From Montifringilla adamsi (taxonomy: Eukaryota > Chordata > Aves > Passeriformes > Passeridae): a DNA stretch of 64,000 bases. The notes beneath the pieces were generated by a model that was not told the DNA's origin, ran no database searches, and saw nothing but the letters and a program-made list of their open reading frames with translations. Made by a program: the position numbers and the translations under genes. Within the stretch, counting starts at the first letter, position 1. The number at the start of each line of letters is the position of its first letter. This document shows positions 1 to 12,000 of this stretch, piece by piece. The DNA lies in assembly GCA_017590115.1 (NCBI GenBank), contig JAGGNK010006493.1:186001-250000 (forward strand), given 5' to 3'.

Positions 1-1914
1 CTCATCTAAGAGGAAAGCCTCTAGATGATGAATAAAGATTCTGCCTGCATCCCTATATCAGGATCTGGTATGTGCATTTTAAAGGAGGGTCATCCACTGT
101 GGTCATCTTAGAGGTGGTATAGACATCTGATATCAGTGAGGGCTCTGAGGCTGTCAGGCAAAATGATAGCTTCATCTTTGAAAACCTGTGGTGAAAGTGC
201 ATTTACACACTGCACCTCATGCTCAGCTGCCTGTGGCTGATCTCTGAGGACACTGTAGAGAGATCAGTTTGGTACGGGGTGTTCCCTTCTGGGAGACCAG
301 GAGCTGTCCGTGGGTAAGCATCCCTGTGTCACAGAGGAAGCAGCCAGACTAAATCTGGAGACCAGAGCTAAACCAAGTTAATTACCAGAAACATGAGATG
401 CAAAGCAAGTTTGAATGGGGAAGAAGCAGGAGGAGGAAAAGATATGTTGGAGTGCTGCTGCTGTGCTGAAAGACCCCCACAGTGGTGGTGTGTGGGACTT
501 GTCCTGTAAGTCAGAGAAATGCCCTTGCTTATGCTCACCTGGCTAGAATGAGATCAATGAGGGTAAAATTATGGTGAGAAATACTTCGCTGTAACTAAAA
601 CTTCCTTAGAGAGAGTTCTAGCCTCTTTCAAGTGCTTACTTTATTTTTTACCCTGTGCATGTTATCTGCGCAATATTTAATCCTGAACTCAGGAGAAAAT
701 TAGAGAAAGGCCCATTATCTTCCATCTTCAATGAGTCCTTTTACAGAAGAGAAAATCAAAGCAAAACACGGTCTTATGAATTAATGAATTCTGGGTTTCA
801 TGTTAGTTAATAATGAAATATACGAATAAAAACCAATTCCCCTTTCCCCTTCTAAATTAGGCACATGCAACAACTTAAGATGGACTTTTGATATCTGGAC
901 CTTGGCATCTGCACCTTGGCCAATGCAGGAATTGAGTTTTGAAATCTACTGCTGAAGTTATACAAGTTGCTTTGCATTTCATCACACAAAAGTAGGACAA
1001 GATTGTATGCACCAAAGAAATTAGTCTGGCTGCTCATCCCTTCTTGCCTCCATTTCTCTAGTAGAGGAACAGCGTTTGACAGCCCCATGTGAAGGCTGAA
1101 TCTGCTGACGTGTGCAGGTTCTGGCAGGGCTTTTGTTGCTTTCAGTGTCAGGCTGGCTGACACCTACCCCCCGGCTCCTTCTCCTTTTCTTTGTCACTCT
1201 TTATGCCTCAGTCTTTTTATGTTATGTAACCTGCTTTTCTTACTAGATGGAAGAGTCTCAGGGGTTTTTCTCTTCTACCTTTGATCTTGTGTCACAGAAA
1301 GTAACTGTGGTGATTATTTTAGCCTAATTAAACCGTTTCCCCATTTGAGGGGAAAAATCAGCTAAATGCTTCCTCCAGAAGAATGAGATTTTCACAGCCT
1401 CTTTGTTAGATCATAAAAGTTTGTAACTGCCTTTCCTTTATGGGGATTTGATGTTCAGTATCCCCTAACATCTATTCTCTGTATTTCAATATGAAGAGGA
1501 GGCCAAATGTAAATATTGAGAAGACTATGGCTAAATGCAGGAATTTGCTTACCAATGAATAGTCTCCAGCCCTAGACAGAGATATTAAACATGTTTTTTC
1601 AAATTGGAAACCTGTTTCCTGTGTGCTTTGTCTGTTTCCTGTGTGGGAATGTCACTGGAGGTTTGAAATCATAATGCCAAAGTTTCAGGGAACAGATCTG
1701 TAAAGATATGCCGAAATTCTGAGGTATGATAGAAATGCTAATGCAAAAGTTAGTGATGGGCATCTGTGTCCAAGTCAACTGAGAGATGAAACCTAAGGCC
1801 AAACTGATAGTCTCCAAAGGGATACAAATATAAACAAAATATGAAGGAGTAACTTTGGTACAAGTTTGTCACAGGATAGCGTGGAAGAACTTGGGAGTTG
1901 CCACTTAGGTGGGT

Positions 1915-2228
1915 GTCAGTCTCTTCTCCCAGGTAACAAGTGACAGGACAAGATTAAACAGACTCAAGTTGTGACAGGGGAGGTTTAGGTTGCATATTAG
2001 GGAAAATTTCTTCACTGAAAAGGAGGTCAAGCCCAGGACAGGCTTCCCAGGACAGTGGTGGAGTGCTCAAAAAGTGAAAGTCTTCAAAAATGTTCAAAAA
2101 AATGTGTAGAGGTGACACTTGGGGGACATGGTTTAGTGGTGAACATGCAGATGATGGGGGGGATTGATGGTTCAATGTGGTGCTGTTAGAAATCTTTTCC
2201 AATCTTAACCATTCTGTGATCCTGTGAT
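1915..2228 (+). mobile_element. CR1 LINE 3' fragment
   Basis: It has the CR1 3' pattern: CAGGGGAGGTTTAGGTTG, a TTAGGGAAAATTTCTTCACT segment, and the end CCATTCTGTGATCCTGTGAT. It is 5'-truncated and diverged. Confidence 0.85.
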
Positions 2229-5175
2229 ATGGTGGAGAAGCACACAATGTTGATATTGGTTCAGGACATTTACTGTGTAGTTCATTATCCCACTCAGCTA
2301 CACTGCAGAAACAGATCTAGAAATTACAATATTTGCGTTAAACCACATGAACATAAATGACTACTTAAAAAAATCTCCCAAGCCCCCACAAAATCCATCA
2401 GTCCTTATCTACTCTCCAGCAGAGTTTAAATTATAATCACTTAGAAGTTTATTAGCAAAGAAATAATTACATGTGGAGTTTTCCACTCTTGGGACTTGCA
2501 TCTGTCTAGTGCTTTGATAATAGTGATGCACAGTGAGGGGCTGCTTCCCCACAGTCCCTCCTTCTCTGCAGTAGATCGTCAGGCTGGACTCATCCCTGGA
2601 GTGCCACCTGGATGAGCCAGGTGCCTTCTTACAGAGAGGCTTCAGTACAACCCTGTCATTTGGGGCTGACTGCTGTGACTGAAGGGAGGCTGGGGCTGAG
2701 CAGCAGACTGGATGTCCTCAGTGTCTGTGTGGACGTTCACAGAGGATTCAATTGAAACACAGTTAGTAAAAACACAAGACCTTTTTTTTTTTTTTTAATT
2801 TTGTACCAATAACCCCAGGAGCTGAAGGTAAGCTCTTGCTAACTGCAGTACCACATCCTGTTTCATACAGGAAAGAAAAATATTTTTGTTTCGGGGCTTT
2901 GTTGTGCCTGTTGTTCGTCCTGGAGGAGAACATATTTTGTGGTGCTTTTTCTTTCTCATTTTCCTTTTGAGTGAATTTATTCTGTTCTCAGTATGGCTTT
3001 TCTGCTTGTTGCTTCCACTCCTCCCCCCTTGGAATCCCTTGGGCTGGAAGCTGGCCCTTCTTCCCATTCAGCTGATGTGGTTTTCCCCTTCGCTCATTTT
3101 TGGACAGAATTTGCTTGGCAGCCTGCTACAAAATAAAAATAAAATAAGAAATACCTCTTTCCTTTTTTACTAGAGAAAGATGACCTTCCATACAGTTAGT
3201 GATAGATTCTGATTCTTTTCTTCTGGAAAGGAGTTTAAATTTTTTCTGTGGCAACTTAGCAGGAAGTTGAGTTGATCCTGTATTACATCTCAAGAGATGG
3301 TATCATTGCCACTGTGGTAGAAATGATGGGGCGTATTTGACTGGCCTTGGAAGGATCCTTGCTTTGTGCTGTCTGTGGGGGATATAATGGCCAGCTGCAC
3401 TCAGAGCAACATAAAACACCTAAAAGTAGAGCCTGCTTGAATTTTTCCTGGCTTTTTTCTTTGCCCCAGTGTAAAATTGTATGTAATGACTTTATAGCAG
3501 CAGGATTTCTGAGACGTGCTTGTATTTTTGCCTTTTCTTTACCTTGTCATTTGGTAAGTATGAAGATTTTGTAAGGAATTTGGTTTACACATCTGTGCTA
3601 AGTAGTGCTGCAATAAAGAACTAGGTGTGGAACCTTCTCATTTTTGTCACTCAGAAATCTTCTCCTGACCATTGTAATTATATAAATGTAAAGTAAACAC
3701 TTAAGAATCACTTTTATAGCCAGTTTTCAATAGCAATTTGCCAGCTAACCCATGTCTGAGGGAACGGCCCGAGTGCCTAAGCTGCCCCTGCAATGGGGGG
3801 GCCAGGGAGCCTGTACTGACTCTGCATTCCTGCTTCATGTAGAACTAACAGTGCCAGCAGTAGTTCTAGCTGGAGAAATGTGAGTCTGGAGTGTGAAGTT
3901 TTTTAATTTACATGCAAGATAGAAAATGAGAACTGTGCTGTAGTACCCTGTTTAGGGAGCATTGAGTGGGACAAGGAGTGTGCTTTAGTGTTGTGAGGAA
4001 AGGGCTGATGTAGGTCTGTTGAAAAGCTAATTCTTCAAATGAAAGTATACCAGATTAAATGAGTAATGAAAATTCTGTAATGGTTTCTTTAAAGCAGCTG
4101 TGGAGAAATTCCTTGCTGCGGGATCAAGTGTGAAATATCCCAGAGGCAGAGGAGTGTTGGAAAAGCTTTGCACAGGTATCTGGGTTATGTGCTCTAGATA
4201 GGGCAATAAAAACAAGATTGCAATGACAGATACAGAGACTGCACTGAAATGAATGTGTAAAAGAGGTTTTTATTCTTTGTATGTAAAAATCTGTTCAAGA
4301 AGAACAGAAGTTAGAGCTGAAAACTCCTCAGGAATATGCCTGCTGTGATTCAGATGATGAGAGATGTAAGGTGCGTGCCAGCACTGGTAAAGCACAGCCT
4401 TTATTTGGATTAGCTTGCAGGAATGTACCATAGGAGAATCTAATGAGAATAAAGGTGGTGTATTTTATTCCAGGTTTATGGAACATACAATGACAATGAT
4501 GTTCAGTAGTGACACTTGAGATGCTATGAAACATTTGTTAGAGAAAGCATCCTCACCTAAGGCAGTTAAAATTAGTCAGAACAGGACAAAAGTCCACCAA
4601 ATCCCAAATTTCCAAATACTAGTGTTATAGGTCTAGGAATACTATTGGTCCTTCTTGTGCTTTACATGCACAAATTTGTTAATTTCAGCAATGTGATTCT
4701 TTCATTAAAAACTTTTTTGTGTCTGTTTTTCTGCGGTGGTGTGAGGATGAACTGAATAGACCAAATTTCTGGCAGCCCTGCTCAGACTGAGCAATTTGTC
4801 AGGGTTGGTCAGGTTTGTGTTTTTTATAAGAACTCAAAGCAGCAGGCCTTCTGTGGCTTTTCAGAGATGGAGTCTGCCCTGCAATGCAGCATTCATTCAA
4901 AAATTTTAGATTTTGCTTCATCCTTTATAATTTCCCATGGAGATTCTGATGGGAGAGCAGGATAGGGGAAGAAGAAGCTTTGAACATTTTCAAGACATTT
5001 GACATAAATCTTTTAGCAAGCTCCATCTCATGCTGGTAGAATTGCATTTATTTCCACTTTTTGTGGTCCCTCATTTCCCTTCTCAGACTGTGAAGCAGAC
5101 TGAGAGTTTGCATGCTGAGAACTGTGTTTTTGTTGGTTTCCATGACATGTTACTGTTGTTACTGACCGTTCTTGC

Positions 5176-5300
5176 ATTAATATAATAACTATTATATAAT
5201 ATTTATATATTATTATAATAATATATAAATAGATAAAATATTATACTATAATAATAATACTATACTATAATAATTATAATATAATTAATATAAACTATAT
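5176..5300. repeat. AT-rich low-complexity tract
   Basis: About 125 bases made almost only of A and T, as irregular TAATA/TATAA units. It can form many small hairpins. It lies just before a CR1 copy. Confidence 0.9.
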
Positions 5301-5324
5301 TTAAGCAAAAAACTGTATAAAAAT

Positions 5325-5621
5325 ATTAAGGAGACCTATAAGAGAGCTGGAGAGGGACTTCTTACAAGGGTATGTAGTGATAGACTAAGAGCTTAGGTTT
5401 AGCTTGGATGTTAGGAAGAAATTCTTCTCTGTGAGGCTGGTGAAGTCCTGGCACAGCTTGCCCAGAGAAGCATTGGCTGTTCCATCCCCAGAAGTGTCCA
5501 AGACCAGGCTGGATGGGACTCTGAGCAACCTGGTCTAGTGGAAGGGGATTGGAACAAGATGGGTTTTGTTTAAGGTGCCTTCTGCTCCAAACCATTCTGA
5601 GAATCTATGATTCCATGATCT
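5325..5621 (+). mobile_element. CR1 LINE 3' fragment
   Basis: It shows GATGTTAGGAAGAAATTCTT, CCCAGAGAAGC, CCAAGACCAGGCTGGATGGG and the end CCATTCTGAGAATCTATGAT. Confidence 0.88.
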
Positions 5622-6430
5622 AGCTTTCTCTTTTCTATTTCAGAAGAATCAGGCTTCTAAACCATCAACATCCTTTGTATTGCCTTTCAGATGGTTTGAA
5701 AGTCAAACCCTGCAGTAATCTCCTGTGACTTGTGCTTAGCACAGCTCCTCCATGGGCATTTGCCACGTTTATATGCTTTGACTCACCAACCACAGTGGCG
5801 GGCGGTCGGAAGTGAGCTGGGGGAGGTCAGTTCCTGTGAACATGGCATTTAACCCATGAAATAAAAGCTGCAGCAGGAGCTGTTCTTCCTTCTTTTTAGT
5901 TGTCTTACAGCTTCAGCAAGTAAGAAAAAATGTGTGAGTCTCTGCTTAAACACAAGTAAGTGATATGCCTCTCTTTTGATGGGGAATTGCAGTCCATGCC
6001 ATATTCTTGCTTGCTCTGGAACATGTTTGTTTGATTGCATCTGTTTCTGAAAGCTTATGGTGGTAACTTTGCTATCACTCTTTTTGCTGAATGGAATGCC
6101 TGAAAAATGTAAGCTAATTGTTGTCAGTGTCACTGAACTGGGTTCTATAGCAGGGCTGTACAGCGCTAGCACAAACACTGCCTTAAACCCCTGCCAAGGT
6201 CTCAGCTCGGCCGTGGGCAGGAGGAAGAGATGAGCTTTAAGTAGGTTTGAGGACAACACTGCTGATAAAGCAGCATAAGAGGAAGAATGTGTGTGTGAAT
6301 TTATAAAATAAGGGGCAAAACACCCTACTTTGCAGTACTATAAGTAGCTCATAAGAGGTTTTAGCCTAGACAAAAGGGGTGTCTGGTGGTGCCACACATT
6401 TGAAACCAATGAAGGAACCACTAGCTTTTG

Positions 6431-6760
6431 TTTTCAGTATAAATATAAGGTGGCTGACAGCAATGAATCCCAATAGGAAAGAAACAAGAATTGGGGTTTA
6501 ATTCCTTTTGAAATTTCGCAAAATTATACCAACAGAATAGTCCTTTTTTTTTTTTTTTTTGGCGGGGGTTGAAAAAGAATGGGGAATGCTTGGGGATTTT
6601 CAGTATAAATATAAGGTGGCTGACAGCAATGAATCCCAAGAGGAAAGAAACAAGAATTGGGGTTTAATTCCTTTTGAAATTTCGCAAAATTATACCAACA
6701 GAATATAGTTTTTTTTTTTTTTTTTGGCAGTGGTTGAAAAAGAATGGGGAATGCTTGGGG
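6431..6760. repeat. Tandem duplication, two copies of about 166 bp
   Basis: Copy 1 is 6431-6596 and copy 2 is 6597-6760. Both start TTTTCAGTATAAATATAAGG and end GAATGGGGAATGCTTGGGG, each with an internal poly-T run. Only a few bases differ (such as AATAGGAAAG/AAGAGGAAAG and GGCGGGGG/GGCAGTGG), so the duplication looks recent. Confidence 0.95.
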
Positions 6761-8830
6761 TAACTGGTACTTTATCCCAAGTCAGCATGGGGTAGCTGGG
6801 CTCAGCTTAGGATGTCCAGTTGGGGATCTCCTAGGGATGAGGTGCCTGAGGGCAGGAGAAGCTGTGGCTCTCCTGCTTCAGTGGCTGTGGGGCACTGTGG
6901 ACGTGTCTAGCATCTACCAGGAACTCGGTGCTTTGCCAGAGCTGAGACTGGCACTGTGCTTGTGTCATCACACAACAGAGCACAGGTTAGAGGGGTCTTC
7001 TCATATTTTCTAGAGCTATGGTAGGTGCAGAGATTTGTCCACTGAGGAATTGGATGGCTGAAGCAGTTTTTAAGAACATACAATATTGCTAGATTGCATT
7101 CCAGTCACATGCTGGTGAATACCTGCTGAAATATTTGGGTCTCTTTTCTACATGCTGCCCTTTTAATTTTCCTGAATTCAGGCTTTTCCCTTGTGCACTG
7201 TTTTAATTTCTGGCTGTGTTGAGCTGCTGTTCATAAGGAAGAAGTCCTAGTCCTTCCCCTTAAAATCTGGCCTGTGGCAGCACTGCTACTGTCACAGGGA
7301 GCTTTTGGTACCCAGAGCCAAGCCATCAGCATAAATTCTGTCAGTGATGATGTGTTTGCAGTAATCTATTAATCTGCTCTAATAATCTTCTCTGTTTTCA
7401 CCACATTTTTCTGTTAAATGAAATGATATTTGAATAGAACTTAATACTTACAATTTCCTGGTTTTAGCTGGAAGGCTGCTTTAATAGCTGGTCTCAAATC
7501 TGCTGAAAAGAAGATATTTGTGGTAGAAATGCTAATGAAGTTTCAACCAGCAGCAACTGGCAGCCATACATGGGGAATTCAGGGATTGTATATTTGGGTG
7601 GCAGAGATCAGTAAGTAGATTTGTGCCATCTGAATCTATTTTTGACAACAAAATCTGCAGTCTGCACAGCTCAGACTCCAGGGGCTTTATTCAAAAGGTC
7701 ACATTCTGATTTAATACCATTAATATAAATCCAGGAAAATTCAGTTGATGTGAATGGGAGTTCTTTTCATTTCAGGTTTTTGATCTTAATAGGAATCTGG
7801 GTGAAAGGAGGTTGCATTTTTGAAGCTAAAGCCATGTTGTTGATGACATCACAGAAAGGCAAAGACTGGTTTTTCACCTTTAGATGAATCCTTTCTATGT
7901 GATGTAGGCCACCCTCGTCTCTGGTGAGATTCTGGTAAATTCAGCTAGTCCATTTCTAAACAGTAATAGTGAAAGAATGTTTGTCATGGTTCTTTTGCCC
8001 TTTTTTAGTGCATTCATGTCAAATTTCTAAATTTGATGTGTTTTTCATTTCTGACTACTGCCAGGACCCCATATATTTATATGTTCAAAAGCAGCAACTC
8101 TAAACCACATTCCTTTTTCAATTCTTTTTTTAACCTTCTCATGACACACTAGAAAAGCTGATGTGAGGGTTTTATGTAGCCTTGCCACAAGTCCAAAAAA
8201 ACTCCAAATCAAATACTGCAGGGTCCATGATGCTTTGTTTTCCAAGTCTTCACAGAATTGAATCAAGAATGTAAAAGGAAGGACCAACAATCATATTAAT
8301 CACTTCTTTCTCTCTGTTGCCACTGGATTGTATCTTAATGGCATTTTCTACACTGGAGCTTTTGCAGGCACGTTAATCTTTTATATAAGGAAGAGTAATA
8401 AATAACTTGAGTGATTAAATCTGAAGAAATGGCACATGTACCGTTCCCACCACATGGAACATATGTCTGAATCATCCTAATACAGTTGTATTTTATCAAG
8501 TAACAGAACATTATATGCTACAACACTTGTATTTCTGTTTGGAGAAATAATTTTGAAATGGTTTTTAACTTTTATATTTGCTCTTTTATTTTGGGTGTCT
8601 GTGGTAAAGAAGTAAATAAATAATTAAAGACCGTATTGTGGAAATTGTGCCTGTCTTATCAGTCAGGCAGTTTAACAGGATTATTAACGCTGGTGTATTG
8701 ATTGTAATAACTTGTGAGTGAATGGCTCACCCCTCTCCTTTCCCCCTTCCCTTCTTCAGGAACTTGGATGAGTGATATACTCCCAGAAGTAGCACAAATT
8801 TTCTTCAGGATCAATAGAACAAATACTAAC

Positions 8831-8861
8831 TTCCTTCCTTCCTTCCTTCCTTCCTTCCTTC
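8831..8861. repeat. (TTCC)n microsatellite beside a splice acceptor
   Basis: Seven to eight TTCC units, followed by CTTCCTTCCCTCCCTCCCTC up to the CAG at 8886-8888. It extends the polypyrimidine tract of the first FGD3 exon of this model. Confidence 0.95.
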
Positions 8862-8888
8862 TGCCACTTCCTTCCCTCCCTCCCTCAG

Positions 8889-9059
8889 GTTGCCCTTGTT
8901 CTCCTTTTCAAATCAAGTGTCACATTGACTCCAGTCCCGTGTTGGAAGCATGTGGGGAACTGCAGCACATCAGCTCAACACAATGTCTCCATCAGGCTGG
9001 AAGGAAGCCCAAAACCAAAACTGCACTGGCCAAAATGCATCCTCTACAGAAACCCCAAG
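8889..9059 (+). CDS. FGD3: FGD3 exon 1 of this model (5'UTR and/or first coding exon)
   Basis: A strong polypyrimidine tract and CAG end at 8888, and a GTAAGT donor starts at 9060. In the frame that joins the next exon, the exon is open from end to end. It contains the ATG at 9035-9037 (A at -3, C at +4), giving MHPLQKPQ and then one base carried into exon 2. The upstream in-frame stretch has no stop, so it could also be coding from an earlier exon that I cannot see. An out-of-frame ATG lies at 8983. It is not certain whether this exon is translated. The acceptor, donor and phase fit support it as a real exon. Confidence 0.7.
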
Positions 9060-12000
9060 GTAAGTGGCTTTGTGCTTCTAGAAATTGTACAAGTTTCTAT
9101 TGCACAGGAAGTATAGTATTTTTAAATTACTGTTTCAATTTAAGTCACAGCCAAACAGTTACTTTTACATTGTAATGTATAGCTGGTATGGTTTTATTAG
9201 CTTCATTTTCCAGTGTTAGATAACCACTTAGAAAAGCCTTCAAGAAGAAATTGATTCAGCAATAACCAATTATGTAACTTGTAACTTTATATTTCTTGTC
9301 CTGTTGGTATACCTCATGCAGCTGTGAAGTGTAAGTTGAATTTAACAAAACTGTTTATATATTTTTGATAAATTTTTTAGAAGTATTTTAGGTAATAATA
9401 TTTTATTGTTAAAACCTGGTCTGTTTTCCATTTATTATAAGAACTACATATGGCAACAGGAAATGCCGAAATGGAACAAATGTATTTTGAAAATATGAAG
9501 TAGAAGCTAAACCAATCACCTGTGGGTTGTGGTACTTCCACAGAACTGCCAGCTAATAGTCAAATAGGTGGCAAACCCAAAGTATGGTGGAAGAGGAGCC
9601 AGGGAGCAGCGTGTTCCAGCTGATCTCCAGCTGTTCTTCTGGTCTCCCCAGGCTTCTGAATTCTACAAAAATGATTGCAGGAAATTTCTTGAAAGAGAAG
9701 AAATTGTTTTCATGTTTCTTCATCAATGAAATTACATGTGGTCTGTCTTTGTAATGCCAGTTTGCCAAGAGTCCTACTCTGGCCAACCCACGCTTTGTAG
9801 AATTGATTACACTTATGTATGTAATGGGTGCTTGTCTCAAGGGAATTGGGGATGCAAAAAGCATGGAGCTTGAGAGGTGTTTGGAACAAAGGAAGTTAAG
9901 CCTCAAGAAGATACTAAGCTCATAAACCAAAATGTTTAGAAGATATGGGTCCATGTGATAGACGGTCATTGTCATCTGAAAAAGAAGATATTTTTGTGTT
10001 GTACACACTAAGCCATTGCACTACCACCCCATCCCAATTGAAATATCTATACAAAAGCAATTCAGCCTTAAACAACAACAAAGAAAGCATTGTATTTTCT
10101 GCTTCTGGAAGTAAACCTTAAACATTAAATTAACGTACTACTTCATGCTTGAAATATCTCACAAGGTCTGTGTCTTTATGGAGCTTTCTCCTAGAGGACT
10201 TGGTAGCCGAAGTTTAATTAGTGATTGTTCCATGAATGTTGTTATTACTGGCAACAAAACAGAACAGCGAAAGTGTCTGTCCAGTGAGAACTGGAATGAA
10301 TTCATCTGGTGCAAATACTTTGCTGCTATATTTAAGGGCACTGATTTCCAATCACTGAGGATGTAAACTGTTTTTTCTATGTGTGTATTTCAGAAAGTTA
10401 GAGGGGCCCTACTTAGCTTGATTTGAAGCCATGAGCTGCTGTGTAAAACCTTCAGGAGAAGGAGGAATGAGGAGATATCTTTCAGGCAGCACCTGAAAGT
10501 GCTTTGTAATATTGGTATCTTCCATGTAGCAAACTTCTAGTTTTAATTAGAGCCAAAGAATCACAGTTTGGGCGGAAAGGGAAACAGAGCTTACCTTGTT
10601 CCATCCCATGCTACAGGCAGGGATGCATTCCATTAGACCAGGTTGTTCCAAGCCGTGTCCTACCTGGCTTGGACACTTCCAGGGATAGAGAAACCACAGC
10701 TTCTCTGGGCAGCCTGTGCTGGGCCCTCACCACCTCATGGGGAAGAATTAATTCCTAATATCCCATCTAACCCTGCTGTCAGTTAGGAAGCCATTCTGTC
10801 TTGTTCTGGTGCTCCAGGCCCTTGTCCAAAGTCTCTCTCCAGTTTTCTTGGAGCTCCTTTTTAGGCACTGGAAGGGGCTCTAAGCTCTTCCTGGAGCCTT
10901 CTCTTCCCCAGGTTGAACACCCTGCCAGCTCTCTCAGCCCCTCTCCAGAGCAGAGAGGCTGCAGCCCTTGCAGCACCTCTGTGGCCTCCTCCTTTTTATT
11001 TTTACATGGAGAAACATGGCCAGACACTCACTGCATGGTGTGCACTTAAAAACCTGGGGAACAAAACACAGATCTTCACCATCCCATTTATATGGAAGAA
11101 GATTTTCTTTTCCTGTTTCCCTGTTATTCCTGTAGAAGATAGGGTTTGTAGAGTTCTTTTCAGAATTGGACTTTAACACCTTTATTTTATGATAGGAATT
11201 TCAGATGGTTTTGGAGACTGGGCAAATCAGTCCTCTTATAGGAAGTGTCCTCCTGAAGCTCAAATCCTTAAAAAATTTTATTTTATTCTTTCATGCTGAA
11301 ATAAACTCAGTAATGTAGGAAGTTGAAAATCTGGCCTATACTCAGAACTCCACCTTCGCCACCCTGTCTGGCTATGGACTACTATGGCAGCTGCCCATCT
11401 GCTGGAGCAGGACAGACATCTGGGCTGATGTGGATCTTAGAACAGATGCAGAGCCTTCTGCAAGGAAGGGACAATTGGAATTGACTTATTGGGTGCATAT
11501 GCCTTTGTTTATCCTCCTAAAGCAAGTAACCCTGGAATTACATTCAGAAGAGTTGTTAACTCAAGCCCCATTACAATGCTGATCACATGTCCCAGCTGGA
11601 TGATCAGAGTTAGAAATGGTTGAAAGAAACTGTTTTTGAAGATGTTTTTTAATACAACATGTAGTTAGAATTTCCTCATTTAAAGTGTCAACTCATTGGA
11701 CAGCCTGGATTGGAGGGCACACTTGGCAGTCCTACTCCAGGCAGTGTGTGCTTTGGGAACAATCCCACAGCCAGTTTCCCTGCCTTCCAATGTCAGTTCT
11801 TCCTATGGGAGTTGTTTTCCCTATATAAAACCATGACAGCATGGGAACCTGTTGCCATGAGTTACTGCCTGTGTATGCTAAATCATTTACTCTGCAACCA
11901 ATGGAAGATCTGAATAATCTTTTTAGAATGACATTACATTTTAATGCCATATTTAAAAATACTGTATTAAACTTTGTACCTTGGCCTCCTTGTGAGTCCT

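Larger units (their letters stand above)
1..8888. other. Upstream or 5' intronic DNA, no gene seen
   Basis: No coding exon could be supported on either strand. The frames present are short and unlike known proteins. It contains two CR1 copies (1915-2228, 5325-5621), an AT-rich tract (5176-5300), a tandem duplication (6431-6760) and a weak promoter-like cluster near 5807-5919. An upstream FGD3 promoter or non-coding exon may lie here or beyond the window. Confidence 0.6.
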
